Both the position numbers and the translations under genes were made by a program. Below, piece by piece: positions 53,964-64,000 of a stretch of 64,000 bases of DNA (the first letter of the stretch is position 1; every line of letters begins with the position of its first letter). The stretch is from Noviherbaspirillum humi (GTDB lineage: Bacteria > Pseudomonadota > Gammaproteobacteria > Burkholderiales > Burkholderiaceae_D). Location of the stretch: NCBI RefSeq assembly GCF_900188095.1, contig NZ_FZOT01000003.1, forward strand, positions 310,001 through 374,000, read 5' to 3'. The notes under the pieces are model-generated. The model was not told the DNA's origin. It made no database searches and saw nothing but the letters and a program-made list of their open reading frames with translations.

Positions 53964-55250
53964 TCACGCCTGCCCCGCCTTCAGCTTGGCCAGCATTTCC
54001 ACCGTCACCAGCACCACGCCGTTCTCGGTGCGGAAGAAGCGCTGCGCATCCAGCTCCGCATCCTCGCCGATCACCATGCCGTCCGGGATGACGCAGCCGC
54101 GGTCGAGCACCACCTTGCGCAGGCGGCAGTTGCGGCCGATGACGGTATGCGGCAGCACCACCGCCTGGGTGATCTTGCAGAAGGAATGCACCCGCACATT
54201 GGAGAACAGCACCGCCTGGGTGATGTCGGAACCCGAAACGATGCAGCCGCCCGAGATCAGCACGTTGGCGGTTTCGCCGTGGCGGCCGCTTTCATCCGGC
54301 ACGAACTTCGCCGGCGGCAGCTGCTCCTGGTAGGTCCAGATCGGCCAGTCGCGGTCGTAGAGGTTCAGCTCCGGCATGTTGGAGGCGAGATCGAGGTTGG
54401 CGGCCCAGAAGGCGTCCACCGTGCCGACGTCGCGCCAGTAGGGCTGGGCGCGGGAAGCGGCGGGCACGCTCGACATGTTCAGCGGATGGGCGAGCGCCTG
54501 GCCCTGCGCCACCACGCGCGGAATCACATCCTTGCCGAAATCATGGGTCGAATTCTCGTTGGCTGCGTCTTCCTGCAGCAGCTGGTACAGGTAATTGGTG
54601 TTGAAGACATAGATGCCCATGCTGGCCAGCGAGGTCTCCGGCTTGCCGGGCATGCCGGGCGGCGCGGCCGGCTTCTCCAGGAATTCGGTGATGCGGCGGC
54701 TGTCGTCGATGGCCATCACGCCGAAGGCCGATGCCTCGCTGCGCGGCACCTCGATGCAGCCGACGGTGCAGCCGCGCCCGCTCTCCACATGGTCGAGCAG
54801 CATCAGCGAATAATCCTGCTTGTAGATGTGGTCGCCGGCCAGGATCAGGATGTACTCCGGGTTGTAGGAGCGCAGGATGTCGATGTTCTGCGAGATGGCG
54901 TCGGCGGTGCCGCGGTACCAGTAGGCTTCGTTCACCCGCTGCTGCGCCGGCAGCAGGTCGATGAATTCGTTGGCCTCGCCGCGCAGGAAGTTCCAGCCGC
55001 GCTGCAGGTGCCGCAGCAGCGAATGCGACTTGTACTGGGTCACCACGCCGATGCGGCGGATGCCGGAATTGATGCAGTTCGACAGCGCGAAGTCGATGAT
55101 GCGGAACTTGCCGCCGAAATACACCGCCGGCTTGGCGCGCAGGTCGGTCAGATTGTGCAGCCGCGAGCCGCGCCCGCCGGCCAGCACCAGGGCCACGGTT
55201 CTTCTCGGAAGCTGCCGCGCCAGAAGCAGCTTGTCAATTACCTGATTCAT
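53964..55250 (-). CDS. glgC: glucose-1-phosphate adenylyltransferase
   Basis: A 428-residue ADP-glucose pyrophosphorylase, the usual control point of glycogen synthesis. The N-terminal nucleotidyltransferase domain shows [20 protein letters not shown], the substrate-binding [15 protein letters not shown] and the catalytic [12 protein letters not shown]. The C-terminal left-handed beta-helix begins near [14 protein letters not shown]. The ATG at 55250 ([19 protein letters not shown]) follows GAGG by six bases and gives the family length. The frame is open further upstream without support. It lies between glgB2 (162 bases upstream) and glgA (37 bases downstream). Confidence 0.96.
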   Translation of the reverse strand: MNQVIDKLLLARQLPRRTVALVLAGGRGSRLHNLTDLRAKPAVYFGGKFRIIDFALSNCINSGIRRIGVVTQYKSHSLLRHLQRGWNFLRGEANEFIDLLPAQQRVNEAYWYRGTADAISQNIDILRSYNPEYILILAGDHIYKQDYSLMLLDHVESGRGCTVGCIEVPRSEASAFGVMAIDDSRRITEFLEKPAAPPGMPGKPETSLASMGIYVFNTNYLYQLLQEDAANENSTHDFGKDVIPRVVAQGQALAHPLNMSSVPAASRAQPYWRDVGTVDAFWAANLDLASNMPELNLYDRDWPIWTYQEQLPPAKFVPDESGRHGETANVLISGGCIVSGSDITQAVLFSNVRVHSFCKITQAVVLPHTVIGRNCRLRKVVLDRGCVIPDGMVIGEDAELDAQRFFRTENGVVLVTVEMLAKLKAGQA

Positions 55251-55412
55251 CTCTTGCCTCACGTCCTTGTTCTGTTTTGTGTTCGATTTCAAGCTCGGCG
55301 CCGCCAGGCAGTGAAGCCTGGAAACACCCGACATGTCGCCGCCGAAGGCGCAGTCCGCAGGCGGGATTCCATCATGCCACCGCGCCGGCATGCGCGCAAA
55401 CGGCGGCCTGCC

Positions 55413-57656
55413 TCAATCATCTTGTTCGGCCAGCACCAGCATGAGGGTGGACAGCGGCGGCAGCGTCAGGCCGAGCGAATATGCCCGCCCATGCGATGCC
55501 ACAGGCTCGGCTTCCAGCAGGCCGTTGCCGAGGCCGCTGCCGCCATAGACTGACTGATCGGTATTGATGATCTCGCGGTAGCGGCCGGCGACCGGCACGC
55601 CAATGCGGTAGCCGTGGCGCGGCACCGGCGTGAAATTGCTGACCACCAGCACGAATTCTTCCCGCTCGTTTCGGCGCAGGAAGGCGAACACCGAATTCTC
55701 GGCATCGTCCTGCACCAGCCAGTCGAAGCCCTGCGGCGAGGCATCGCGTTGATGCAGCGCGCCGAAGTGGCGGTACACCGCATTCAGGTCGCGCACCAGG
55801 CGCTGCACGCCGCGATGCGGCGCCTGCTCCAGCAGATGCCAGTCGAGGCTGCGTTCCGCATTCCACTCGTCGCGCTGCGCGAATTCGCCGCCCATGAACA
55901 GCAGCTTCTTGCCGGGATGTCCCCACATGAAGCCGTAGTAGGCGCGCAGGTTGGCGAAGCGCTGCCAGTCGTCGCCCGGCATCCGGCCCAGGAGCGATCC
56001 CTTGCCATGCACCACTTCGTCATGCGACAGCGGCAGCACGAAATTCTCGCTGAAGGCGTAGACCAGGCCGAAGGTCATCTGGTGATGGTGATGGCGCCGG
56101 TGCACCGGGTCCTTCTGCATGTAGCGCAGGGTGTCGTTCATCCAGCCCATGTTCCATTTGTAATGGAAACCGAGGCCGCCCTCATGCACCGGGCGGGACA
56201 CGCCCGGATAGCTGGTGGATTCCTCCGCCATGGTGACGGCGCCCGGCCGCAGCGCGCCGATCACCGTATTCATCTCCTGCAGGAAGGCGATCGCCTCCAG
56301 GTTCTCGCGGCCGCCATGGACATTCGGTATCCACTCGCCCTGCTTGCGGCTGTAGTCGCGGTAGAGCATGGACGCCACCGCATCCACCCGCAGGCCATCC
56401 ACGCCGAAGCGCTCCAGCCAGTAGAGCGCATTCCCAACCAGGAAATTGCGCACTTCGGTGCGGCCGGTGTTGTAGATCAGCGTGTTCCAGTCCGGATGGA
56501 AGCCCTCGCGCAGATCGGCGTATTCGTACAGGCAGGTGCCGTCGAAGCGCGCCAGCGCGTGTTCATCTTCGGGGAAATGACCGGGCACCCAGTCGAGCAG
56601 CACGCCGATGCCGGCCGCATGCGCCGCATCGACGAAATGCCGGAAGTCCTCCGGCGTGCCGAAGCGGGCGGTGGGCGCGAACAGGCCGGTGGGCTGGTAG
56701 CCCCAGGAGCCGTCGAAGGGATGCTCGCTCACGGGCAGCAATTCGACATGGGTGAAGCCCATCTCGCGCACGTAGGGAATCAGCTCGTCCGCCAGTTCGC
56801 GGTAGCCGAGCCAGCGCCCGCCCTTCTCCACCCGGCGGCGCCAGGAGCCGAGATGCACTTCATAGATGCTGACCGGCGCGCCGATGCCATTTGCCTCCCG
56901 GCGCTGCGCGGGCATGGGTGACGCCGGCGGCAACCGATGCACTATGGAAGCGGTCTGCGGCCGCAGCTCGGCGCGCAGCGCGTACGGGTCCGACTTCAGG
57001 CGCACCGCGCCGTGCGCATCCTTCAGCTCGATCTTGTAGAGGTCGCCCGGCTGCACATGGGGGATGAAGATTTCCCAGACGCCGCATTCGCGCCGCAGCC
57101 GCATCATGTGTCGCCGGCCATCCCAGTTGTTGAAGCCGCCGACGATCGATACCCGGCGCGCGTTCGGCGCCCAGACCGCAAAGCCCACGCCCGTGACGCC
57201 CTCCATCACGCGCGGATGCGCGCCCAGCACCTCGAAGGGCCGGCGGTGGGTGCCTTCCGCCAGCAGCCAGACATCCATTTCGCCAAGCAGCGGCGGAAAA
57301 CGGTAGGCGTCTTCCATCTCCTGCACCTGGCTGCCCCAGTCCATGCGCAGCCGGTAGGGGAAAGGCTCGCGCCGATGTGGCAGATGGATGGCGAAGAGAT
57401 CGGTGCCGGGCAGGCGCGGCATGGCTGCCGCTTCGCTTCCATCGCGCGCATCGATCAGTGCCGCCGACACGGCTCCCGGCAGAAGCGCCCGCACCACCAG
57501 GCCGCCTGGCGCGCGATGCATGCCGAGCACGGAAAACGGATCGGCATGGTCGCCGGACATCAGGACAGCGACGGTAGCCGGGCTCAGCAGGAAAGCGTCT
57601 TCTGGTGGCGCCGAGGGGGGTCTTGTTCTTGTTCTCAATGCGGAGTCCATGTTCAT
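55413..57656 (-). CDS. glgB: 1,4-alpha-glucan branching enzyme, copy 2
   Basis: A 747-residue GH13_9 branching enzyme, first gene of the glgB2-glgC-glgA group. N1 and CBM48 ([20 protein letters not shown]) precede the barrel. The nucleophile aspartate is in [20 protein letters not shown] (about residue 424), the glutamate in [13 protein letters not shown] and the third aspartate in [15 protein letters not shown]. It is paralogous to copy 1 but has a different N-terminal extension (about 30 residues, Arg/Pro-rich). The ATG at 57656 has a weak Shine-Dalgarno, and a second ATG lies two codons in. Its setting suggests it branches the ADP-glucose-derived polymer. Confidence 0.94.
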   Translation of the reverse strand: MNMDSALRTRTRPPSAPPEDAFLLSPATVAVLMSGDHADPFSVLGMHRAPGGLVVRALLPGAVSAALIDARDGSEAAAMPRLPGTDLFAIHLPHRREPFPYRLRMDWGSQVQEMEDAYRFPPLLGEMDVWLLAEGTHRRPFEVLGAHPRVMEGVTGVGFAVWAPNARRVSIVGGFNNWDGRRHMMRLRRECGVWEIFIPHVQPGDLYKIELKDAHGAVRLKSDPYALRAELRPQTASIVHRLPPASPMPAQRREANGIGAPVSIYEVHLGSWRRRVEKGGRWLGYRELADELIPYVREMGFTHVELLPVSEHPFDGSWGYQPTGLFAPTARFGTPEDFRHFVDAAHAAGIGVLLDWVPGHFPEDEHALARFDGTCLYEYADLREGFHPDWNTLIYNTGRTEVRNFLVGNALYWLERFGVDGLRVDAVASMLYRDYSRKQGEWIPNVHGGRENLEAIAFLQEMNTVIGALRPGAVTMAEESTSYPGVSRPVHEGGLGFHYKWNMGWMNDTLRYMQKDPVHRRHHHHQMTFGLVYAFSENFVLPLSHDEVVHGKGSLLGRMPGDDWQRFANLRAYYGFMWGHPGKKLLFMGGEFAQRDEWNAERSLDWHLLEQAPHRGVQRLVRDLNAVYRHFGALHQRDASPQGFDWLVQDDAENSVFAFLRRNEREEFVLVVSNFTPVPRHGYRIGVPVAGRYREIINTDQSVYGGSGLGNGLLEAEPVASHGRAYSLGLTLPPLSTLMLVLAEQDD

Positions 57657-57830
57657 GACAGCGAAGCCAGCGCAAAAGTTTGCGCCGAGCCGGAGATATT
57701 AACGCCAGGAAAGTGAAGCAAGTTTGAAGCACATCAGCACATGGCGCGAAATTCGGCATGCGTTCGAGCGCCATGAGATGGGCTATCGCAGACGCGTGCC
57801 GGCACGTTAAGATGCAAACTTCCCAGAAGA

Positions 57831-58916
57831 ATGTTTATCAGCCCAGACATGAATAACGAAGCAGCGCAGTCGCATGTGACACCCGGCACTCAGCAGCCTG
57901 CAAGCCCTGTATCTGGCGGGCGTCGCAGGATGCTCGGCCTGGGTGGCGCAGCGGCGGCCATGAGCCTCGGCGGCTGCGCCACGATCAAGTCCTGGCTGCC
58001 GGCCTACTTGGGCGGCACACCGGCCCGGCCGGCCGCGACGCCAGCCGCTGCGGGCTCCCGCATCTGGCTCGACATGGACCAGAAGCAGCTCGACGCCGCC
58101 TACGACCAGGCCGCCTACGCGCCCAACCGCGATACCGTGCTGAAGCGCTACGAAGCGGAGAGCGAACGGGTACGCGCCCGCATCGGCGCGCCGCGACGTT
58201 TCAGCTACGGCTCCGAGCCGATCGAGGCACTGGACTGGTACGCCACCGACCGGCCCAACGCCCCGGTCCATATCTTCCTGCACGGCGGCGCCTGGCGCGG
58301 CGGCACGTCAAAGGAATACGGCTTCCCCGCCGAACTGGTGACGCGGGCCGGCGCGCATTACGTGGTGCCCGATTTCGTCAGCGTCATCGACGCCGGCGGC
58401 AACCTGCAACCGATGGCCGACCAGGTTCGCCGCGCCATCGCCTGGGTCTACCGCCACGCCCGCCGCCACGGCGCCGATCCGGAACGCATCACCCTTTCCG
58501 CCCACTCTTCCGGCGCCCATCTGGCGGCCGTGGCGCTGACCTCCGACTGGTGGCAGGATTTCAACCTGCCGAAGAATCTGGTCAAGAACGCGCTGCTGTG
58601 CAGCGGCCTCTACGACCTGCGGCCGGTGCGGCTCTCATCGCGCAGCAACTACGTCAAATTCACCGACGCGATGGAAGAAGCGCTCAGCCCGCAGCGCCAC
58701 CTCGACCGGCTCGCGACGCCGCTCATCATCGCCTACGCCAGCGGCGACACACCTGAGTTCCAGCGCCAGTCGCGCGACTTCGCGGCGGCGGTGAAGGCGG
58801 CGGGCAAGCCGGTGCAGCTGCTGGTGGGGCAGCATTACAATCACTTCGAGCTGCTGGAGACGATGGGGAGTCCTTATGGGGTGCTGGGGGAGGTTGTGGG
58901 GCGGATGGTGAAGTGA
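57831..58916 (+). CDS. lipoprotein-like alpha/beta hydrolase (arylformamidase/esterase type)
   Basis: A 361-residue hydrolase. An export signal with twin arginines and a lipobox is visible (GRRRMLGLGGAAAAMSLGGC, cysteine about residue 53). It probably travels by Tat and is lipidated, facing the periplasm. The fold is alpha/beta hydrolase: the oxyanion HGGAWRGG, the nucleophile elbow LSAHSSGAHL (serine in AHSSG), an acid in YASGDTPEFQRQ and the catalytic histidine in GQHYNHFELL. HGGxW plus this order resembles kynurenine formamidase and related small-ester hydrolases, but the natural substrate is unknown. The start may instead be the ATG at 57849, as neither has a strong Shine-Dalgarno. It is divergent from glgB2, with no functional link evident. 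Confidence 0.8.
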   Translation: MFISPDMNNEAAQSHVTPGTQQPASPVSGGRRRMLGLGGAAAAMSLGGCATIKSWLPAYLGGTPARPAATPAAAGSRIWLDMDQKQLDAAYDQAAYAPNRDTVLKRYEAESERVRARIGAPRRFSYGSEPIEALDWYATDRPNAPVHIFLHGGAWRGGTSKEYGFPAELVTRAGAHYVVPDFVSVIDAGGNLQPMADQVRRAIAWVYRHARRHGADPERITLSAHSSGAHLAAVALTSDWWQDFNLPKNLVKNALLCSGLYDLRPVRLSSRSNYVKFTDAMEEALSPQRHLDRLATPLIIAYASGDTPEFQRQSRDFAAAVKAAGKPVQLLVGQHYNHFELLETMGSPYGVLGEVVGRMVK

Positions 58917-59311
58917 GGCCCTAATTCCCGAGGCTGACTGCGCTAGATCTTCGACTTCCAAATGGCTTGCCATGTGAGTCATTCACAAAGAACCCGGCGT
59001 CAGGTCAAAGGCGTCTTTTAATTCTATGGCCGGCACGCCAGCTGCATCCTTTTCCGGCCACGTCACCTAAGCGATAGGGCTGCAGCCTGTTTCTGACGAG
59101 CTTATCGGACGCAACGCCTGGCTTTATTGCATCGTTGCTAGTTACACGATCTGCCATTCCGATTTCCACTTAAGAATAGACCAAATTCACAATAAGCATT
59201 AATACGTAATCGCGGCACAATAGCTTAGTGGCCGCGGTCCCGTAAGAGGTCTTTTTTGAGACGTGCAGTTCATAAAGCCGCAGCCATGCGTCCTCATTAA
59301 AGGAGCATTGC
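58917..59311 (+). other. 395-base gap before the 1542-residue gene
   Basis: Composition shifts from GC-rich to AT-richer. No gene or strong hairpin is seen. The right end carries AAAGGAGC six to eight bases before the ATG at 59312, a strong ribosome binding site. No clear promoter pair was found. Confidence 0.4.
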
Positions 59312-62300
59312 ATGAGCGCCGACCTGCAAAAAGTCAGCACATCTGACATCGCACAGCGTGCGGATGTAAGTCCAGGACAGGAAGTGTTGATCGCTAACTT
59401 GAACGAAACCGCCCCGTCGGGCAATTCCCCCATTGAACTGGTTAAATCCCTCTTCGAAGTCCTTTCCTTCTCTTTCTACGGCTATACGCTGATCATTCAA
59501 ACTCTTTTTATGCTACCGGACATGCTTGGCAAACTCGCCGCCGACGCCAATATTTCGTCGGAAAGCATCAAGGGATTAATGGAAAAGCTAAAGGATGATG
59601 GCAATCGCCAAATTCTTACGCCGGCCCTGGACGCGCTCAAGCAAGGTATTGAACAAGTTATTCAATCGGGCGCAAGAGGAGCGGATCTAGTTGCAGCCTT
59701 ATCAGTCCACTTGAATGAGTTCATCGGCGAAGCAAACGCGCTTCTATCGAAAAACGCACAGTCAACCCGGATATCAGTACCGGTAAAGAATGTACCGGGC
59801 CTTCCTTCTAATGGAGCGCAAGCTTCGAAACCAATTACCAGCCCAGTCATACTCCAGCCTGAATCACAGAAGTCAACCCCGGCGACAACGGCGCCTGCGT
59901 CCTTACCGCCCTGGATAAATCAAGCGAGACTGGACGTAACGAGAATATCAAACGACGTGATCAAGGGCGCTCTTTACGACAGTGGCGAATTACAGAAATG
60001 GGTAGCCGAGATTGTTACTCTTATTTCCCAAACTCCCGACCTCCCGGAAGGAAAAAAACTGATCAATGAGGTGAAACGGGCAAGCCTCATCAACAACGCG
60101 AACTGGCAGGCATCGGCAAGCTTCGCGAAGTTCGACCCTTATCGCTATGCGGGAAGCCCTGACGCATTTTCGAAAGGATGGTCGCAACTCAACGAACTAT
60201 ATCAAAAGGAAAGCGTCAACAAGCAGCAGCGAGGTTATCCGACCGTTCAACTTTCGCAACTGCTTGAAGGAGCCCGTACACAATTAATACAGTTTCGCTA
60301 CGTTGCCTTGAGGAATGCCGCAGTAGCAGCCATGAACATTCCAACCCAAAGGGCCGATGTAAGCAAAAAAGCCGGCGCATTGCTCAGTTTTCTGAAATCG
60401 CAAAAAGTGGCGATTCCAGCGCAGATCCTCCAAGACCTCACACTTTTAGCGAGCAACACATGGGGCAAGCCACAACCATCAACGACACACCCCTCTCCAA
60501 GCCCAACAGCCGATATTCGGCAAGCCCCGCCAAAACCTCAGCAGTCATCCGGAAGTGCCTCAGCGGAAGCCCAGAATCCGCCTCCGTTGACCCAAGTCGA
60601 TAACGTTACTTTGCAAGCTGTGATAGCGCTGCATCCGGAATTAGCAAAGAATATTGAGGACCTCAGGCAGCGGGTTTCGCAATTAGGCACAGTCAACGCT
60701 GGCGGCGCGCCGGGCATGCCGCCGAACAAGGAAGGTCAGATTGAAGCCTTGGTCAATGCGATTATTTCGGTTGGCAATACCCTTGCCGACCAGACGGTGA
60801 AGCTAGCGGGTGGACAACCCACCGACGATACCAAGCTGCAAATTCAGCATATGGCCGTGACGTTCATCGCCAACGCGCTTTTTCCGGCTGGCGAAGGCAA
60901 TTTGATGGCGCAGATACTGGTTAATGGTGGGCAGGCGGCTTATGAGAACGCGCTCAATCAATACGCAGACCAGGTCGCAGGCAGACGGCAAGGCCTGAAT
61001 GCTTGGGAAGCGGTTATTGCCGGCATGACGGGCTCCGCATTCGGCGCAGCCATCCACATCTCAGGCGATCTTCTTAACCGATTGATCAAGGCATTTGGTG
61101 AACCCAAACTTGCCGGGTTCAGCGCTACAAGTGCAGGTCTTGATGGATATATTTTGCAACCGATGAGAATTGAAGGAAGCGTGCTCAACAATGAAAGGGG
61201 CTATCCCAGCACGCGGCCCTCGTCACCCACTACTTCGGAAGGCAATCGTGAACTAATTGATATTGCTGCTTCCTTATCTAATCAAAATGCTTCTGAGTCA
61301 TGGAAACTGTTGCAGGACGCTGGCTGGCAGATCGCCCATGGTGAAAATTCAATGCTCCAGTCTTATCAGATAGATGGAGAAAAAAAGCTCATCTTAATAA
61401 AACAGGGCCTTAGCAGGAGGCAGCTCCGCGATGATTTGGGAAATGTATTCAAGCAAGCGGAGCGCGTCGAAATAACAAAGCTGTTAAACGAATCACTATC
61501 CTCCTTGCCTTGGCCAGCACAGAAAGATGCCGACATTCGAACAATCTACGACTTCGTGAGCGGCAGTTTTAGGCGAAATCCGGAAAGACTCCTTTCCGCA
61601 ATCAGCAATATTGAACGCGCGGCGAAACCTACGGGTGGCCTAAAGCTGCTGCTGCTAAAAAAAGTTTTCCCTAATTTTTCTGGGCTTGAAAATCTTTCCC
61701 CGAACAGTCAAGCCGCAATATTGGAGTGGTTATATCCTCCTTTCAGTGGAAGCTTTATACAACGCGTCGAATCGATCGCCAGCTTGAACTTCCTTATATC
61801 AGGAAAGCCGGCGGAAAAGAAATTGGCGAATGATGCAGCAAAAATCAGAAAATCCCTTGCTGAATCAGCTCGCCAGTTGGGATTTAAAACTGAAGGGCAT
61901 TTCATAGATGAGCTGCGCCGAAGCCTTTCTCATTCGGCACTCGAAACTTTCGATAAGCGAGAATACGCTGCGATCAGCGATTCGATGCTTCGTGCGCGAG
62001 CTGACTTGATACCGTACATCAGAAACCGCTATCCGGAGCTATGGGCGAAGTACGTTCTTAAATGTAACGAACTCGGTGCCAGGCAGGAATTGGGCATTAG
62101 CTTTCTGCCTGAGGGGCCCATCAGCATCAGTCTGATAGAAGACGACTCTAACATTAAAGGTCTGAGGGTTTTCTTGCCGCCGCCTTTCGATTCAAAAACG
62201 CTTGATGCAAAAATCGCAGAATTGTTTAACAACTTCATTGAGTCAACGCTTTTAAAGCGTGGCAGCGTTCCAATTTCCACTCAAGCCCCTATTAGTGAAA

Positions 62301-63940
62301 AAATTCAAAGACAATCACCGCCGCAGATGCAAGAGCCTGCTGTAAACGGTAGCGTTGTGCCGCCACCCGAATTAAAAAGCTCCCCCGCACGCACCGCTCA
62401 GCAAACGACGCCTGAACCTTCAACTTCGTCACCTGAAAAACCCAATTCTTCACGATCAGAAAATACTAACCCGGTCGCTGGGTTCGACGTGACTGTAGAA
62501 CAAATTAAGAACGGCGAAGTTCAAATCCTTTCTCAACTTCCTGGAATCCAGATTGAACGTGTCCAAGTCAGAAGCAACGTAACTTACCTAAGCTATCCGA
62601 GTGGCCATCCTCAAGGTGTGGATGCGCTATTGACCGTCGCGGATTTTTCGCCACGTGGTGCTACGGGCGAGCCATTTTCCCGCCTACCGGAAGGATGGGT
62701 TAGGGCACACCTATTGCCGGCAACGATGGGCGGGGTGGGCGGAAAGCTCAATATCGTGGCAACGGATCGCATGCTCAACCATCGCATGATGGCTTCCGTG
62801 GAAAACATAATTCGGAGAATGATGCGAATCGCTGCAAGTAAGCCGAACGCTGCCGTAAAGCTATCCATACGCTGCAATTACTTTACCCGCGATGGAAAAA
62901 TCGTGGAGGACATTCCTGCCGCCATTACTTATGATGCCGTCATCGTCGACAAATCAAAGCGAGGCACGGAGTACGCCGAAATCCCTGGCCAGCCCAGTGT
63001 GCATGTTACCCAGTCAAATGCACTTTACCACCTGAATGCGAAAGACGGCGTGCCGGTTTACACTGGATATGGCCCTCAGAACAGTGACGCCAGGTTCGCA
63101 TATAAACCGGTTGGGAAGATAAAAACGCCATCGTTGGGTGCCCCCGAACCCAAAGGCGCACTCTGGACGGATAGAAGAAAAATCGTCATCAAAGACCTAG
63201 AAGCGAGTGGAAATCAGTCTGTGGGAAAAATGGACGCATTCGCACTGCAAATTGCCTATTCAGGTCAGTTGGATGACAGAAGCAAGCCCTTCGATGCTGA
63301 CAAAGCCTTTTCCAAATTGCATAAATTCCGTGCTGACGCCCAAGAAGCTTTAAAAAAATTGAAAACTGATTATCTGTTCTGGTTCAACAGTCAAGGGACG
63401 GCTTTAACAGCGTATCGCGCAGAAGAAGAGCGCTATATCGATTCAGTCGTCCAAGTGTACGGAGTTCGCAACCAGCAAATGGTTAACGAAGTAAGAACTC
63501 AAATATTCCAGCGGGCTTATCTGCAGTTTGAGCAACGTGTTAGATCATTGAGGGAAAATCGATTAACTGATGAAAAACTTCTCGAAGAACTCGCGGAATT
63601 CTCACAAATGACAGTGCGCGCATCGAAGTCTTTTGCTTCAACTCGCGGGGAAGATGCTTCTGGTGTGAGCTATTCAGGCGATTTTGCCATGGGGATCCTT
63701 TTCCGTTCTATGGCCCTCGACCATGTGTTGAAATTACGCCCTCATCTTGCCACCGAAGCGAAAGTGGCTACCATGCTACGAAATTTGGATGGCAATCGGA
63801 TCGAGTTGGAAAGCATGCTTGCACTGGAAAAACCCATCGAATCGAGGGATAAGAAACGCATCGAAGACGCGCTCGAAGAAATTAGAAGGGTAAATATGAC
63901 TGTCGAAAAAGCGCTAAGTGAAACGCCTGAAGGTGGATAA
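59312..63940 (+). CDS. giant protein of unknown function with an endonuclease-like region
   Basis: A 1542-residue protein with a strong ribosome binding site. The N-terminus is polar, without a Sec signal. Residues about 45-75 include a hydrophobic patch (LSFSFYGYTLIIQTLFMLP). Pro/Ser/Thr-rich linkers occur at about 170-200, 385-425 and 990-1050. A Gly/Ala segment at about 565-590 (AVIAGMTGSAFGAAIHISG) could insert in a membrane. Residues about 1100-1210 resemble DNA/RNA non-specific (His-Me finger) endonucleases of polymorphic toxins: WVRAHLLPATMGGVGG (His 1133), KLNIVATD, then NHRMMASVEN and KLSIRCNY. A helical, charged region of about 300 residues follows, which is unusual for a terminal toxin domain. 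The family as a whole is not recognised. It is AT-richer than the backbone, and no immunity gene is seen before the window ends. Confidence 0.6.
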   Translation: MSADLQKVSTSDIAQRADVSPGQEVLIANLNETAPSGNSPIELVKSLFEVLSFSFYGYTLIIQTLFMLPDMLGKLAADANISSESIKGLMEKLKDDGNRQILTPALDALKQGIEQVIQSGARGADLVAALSVHLNEFIGEANALLSKNAQSTRISVPVKNVPGLPSNGAQASKPITSPVILQPESQKSTPATTAPASLPPWINQARLDVTRISNDVIKGALYDSGELQKWVAEIVTLISQTPDLPEGKKLINEVKRASLINNANWQASASFAKFDPYRYAGSPDAFSKGWSQLNELYQKESVNKQQRGYPTVQLSQLLEGARTQLIQFRYVALRNAAVAAMNIPTQRADVSKKAGALLSFLKSQKVAIPAQILQDLTLLASNTWGKPQPSTTHPSPSPTADIRQAPPKPQQSSGSASAEAQNPPPLTQVDNVTLQAVIALHPELAKNIEDLRQRVSQLGTVNAGGAPGMPPNKEGQIEALVNAIISVGNTLADQTVKLAGGQPTDDTKLQIQHMAVTFIANALFPAGEGNLMAQILVNGGQAAYENALNQYADQVAGRRQGLNAWEAVIAGMTGSAFGAAIHISGDLLNRLIKAFGEPKLAGFSATSAGLDGYILQPMRIEGSVLNNERGYPSTRPSSPTTSEGNRELIDIAASLSNQNASESWKLLQDAGWQIAHGENSMLQSYQIDGEKKLILIKQGLSRRQLRDDLGNVFKQAERVEITKLLNESLSSLPWPAQKDADIRTIYDFVSGSFRRNPERLLSAISNIERAAKPTGGLKLLLLKKVFPNFSGLENLSPNSQAAILEWLYPPFSGSFIQRVESIASLNFLISGKPAEKKLANDAAKIRKSLAESARQLGFKTEGHFIDELRRSLSHSALETFDKREYAAISDSMLRARADLIPYIRNRYPELWAKYVLKCNELGARQELGISFLPEGPISISLIEDDSNIKGLRVFLPPPFDSKTLDAKIAELFNNFIESTLLKRGSVPISTQAPISEKIQRQSPPQMQEPAVNGSVVPPPELKSSPARTAQQTTPEPSTSSPEKPNSSRSENTNPVAGFDVTVEQIKNGEVQILSQLPGIQIERVQVRSNVTYLSYPSGHPQGVDALLTVADFSPRGATGEPFSRLPEGWVRAHLLPATMGGVGGKLNIVATDRMLNHRMMASVENIIRRMMRIAASKPNAAVKLSIRCNYFTRDGKIVEDIPAAITYDAVIVDKSKRGTEYAEIPGQPSVHVTQSNALYHLNAKDGVPVYTGYGPQNSDARFAYKPVGKIKTPSLGAPEPKGALWTDRRKIVIKDLEASGNQSVGKMDAFALQIAYSGQLDDRSKPFDADKAFSKLHKFRADAQEALKKLKTDYLFWFNSQGTALTAYRAEEERYIDSVVQVYGVRNQQMVNEVRTQIFQRAYLQFEQRVRSLRENRLTDEKLLEELAEFSQMTVRASKSFASTRGEDASGVSYSGDFAMGILFRSMALDHVLKLRPHLATEAKVATMLRNLDGNRIELESMLALEKPIESRDKKRIEDALEEIRRVNMTVEKALSETPEGG

Positions 63941-64000
63941 CTTGCAAGCAGATGCCATGATTTAACCGACTGCAGTTCATCAAGCTGACGGACCGAGGTG

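Noticed and set aside
59170-59433. 87-codon minus-strand frame at the start of the 1542-residue gene.
   Set aside because: Mostly antisense to the coding N-terminus, with no ribosome binding site or known domain.

Overview
The window is a GC-rich bacterial chromosome segment that looks betaproteobacterial. Burkholderiales, and perhaps Oxalobacteraceae, is my best guess, based on codon use, the fused TreS-maltokinase and long GlgE, and filamentous-haemagglutinin (FHA) exoproteins with MBG/YDG repeats. No rRNA or marker gene is present to prove it. Two kinds of DNA alternate. A GC-rich backbone carries glycogen and trehalose enzymes, and visibly AT-richer patches carry orphan genes and two insertion-sequence remnants.

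Layout. 1-3.7 kb: an NTF2-like protein and three accessory ORFs, one of which (2959-3582) resembles Imm11-type immunity proteins. 3.8-25 kb: a minus-strand block read in the order glgE, treS-mak fusion, glgB, glgX, treZ, malQ, treY, glgP. The first six genes are coupled by short overlaps. 25.2-26.7 kb: a divergent GH13 alpha-glucosidase. 27-33.6 kb: an accessory island with two paralogous unknown proteins on either side of a decayed IS5-family element, a frameshifted IS30-family element, and three further orphans. 33.9-36.0 kb: a second glgX. 36.5-52.4 kb: two tandem giant FHA-type exoproteins (2003 and 3211 residues) that share almost identical N-terminal secretion domains. 52.5-57.7 kb: a minus-strand glgB2-glgC-glgA group. 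57.8-58.9 kb: a lipoprotein-like alpha/beta hydrolase. 59.3-63.9 kb: a 1542-residue protein of unknown function with a region resembling DNA/RNA non-specific (His-Me finger) endonucleases.

How the genes work together. Both bacterial routes to alpha-glucan are present. GlgC makes ADP-glucose and GlgA polymerises it. TreS-Mak turns trehalose into maltose and then maltose-1-phosphate, which GlgE adds to glucan. GlgB1/GlgB2 branch, and GlgX1/GlgX2, GlgP and MalQ trim and recycle. TreY and TreZ release trehalose from glucan ends, closing a trehalose-glucan cycle useful for osmotic or desiccation stress and carbon storage.

The least explained material is the set of AT-rich orphan genes, including a possible effector/immunity pair and a paralogous family defined here by a KNEAVLG motif, the nuclease-like 1542-residue protein, and the 59-residue repeats of the exoproteins, which look like divergent FG-GAP-type propeller blades.
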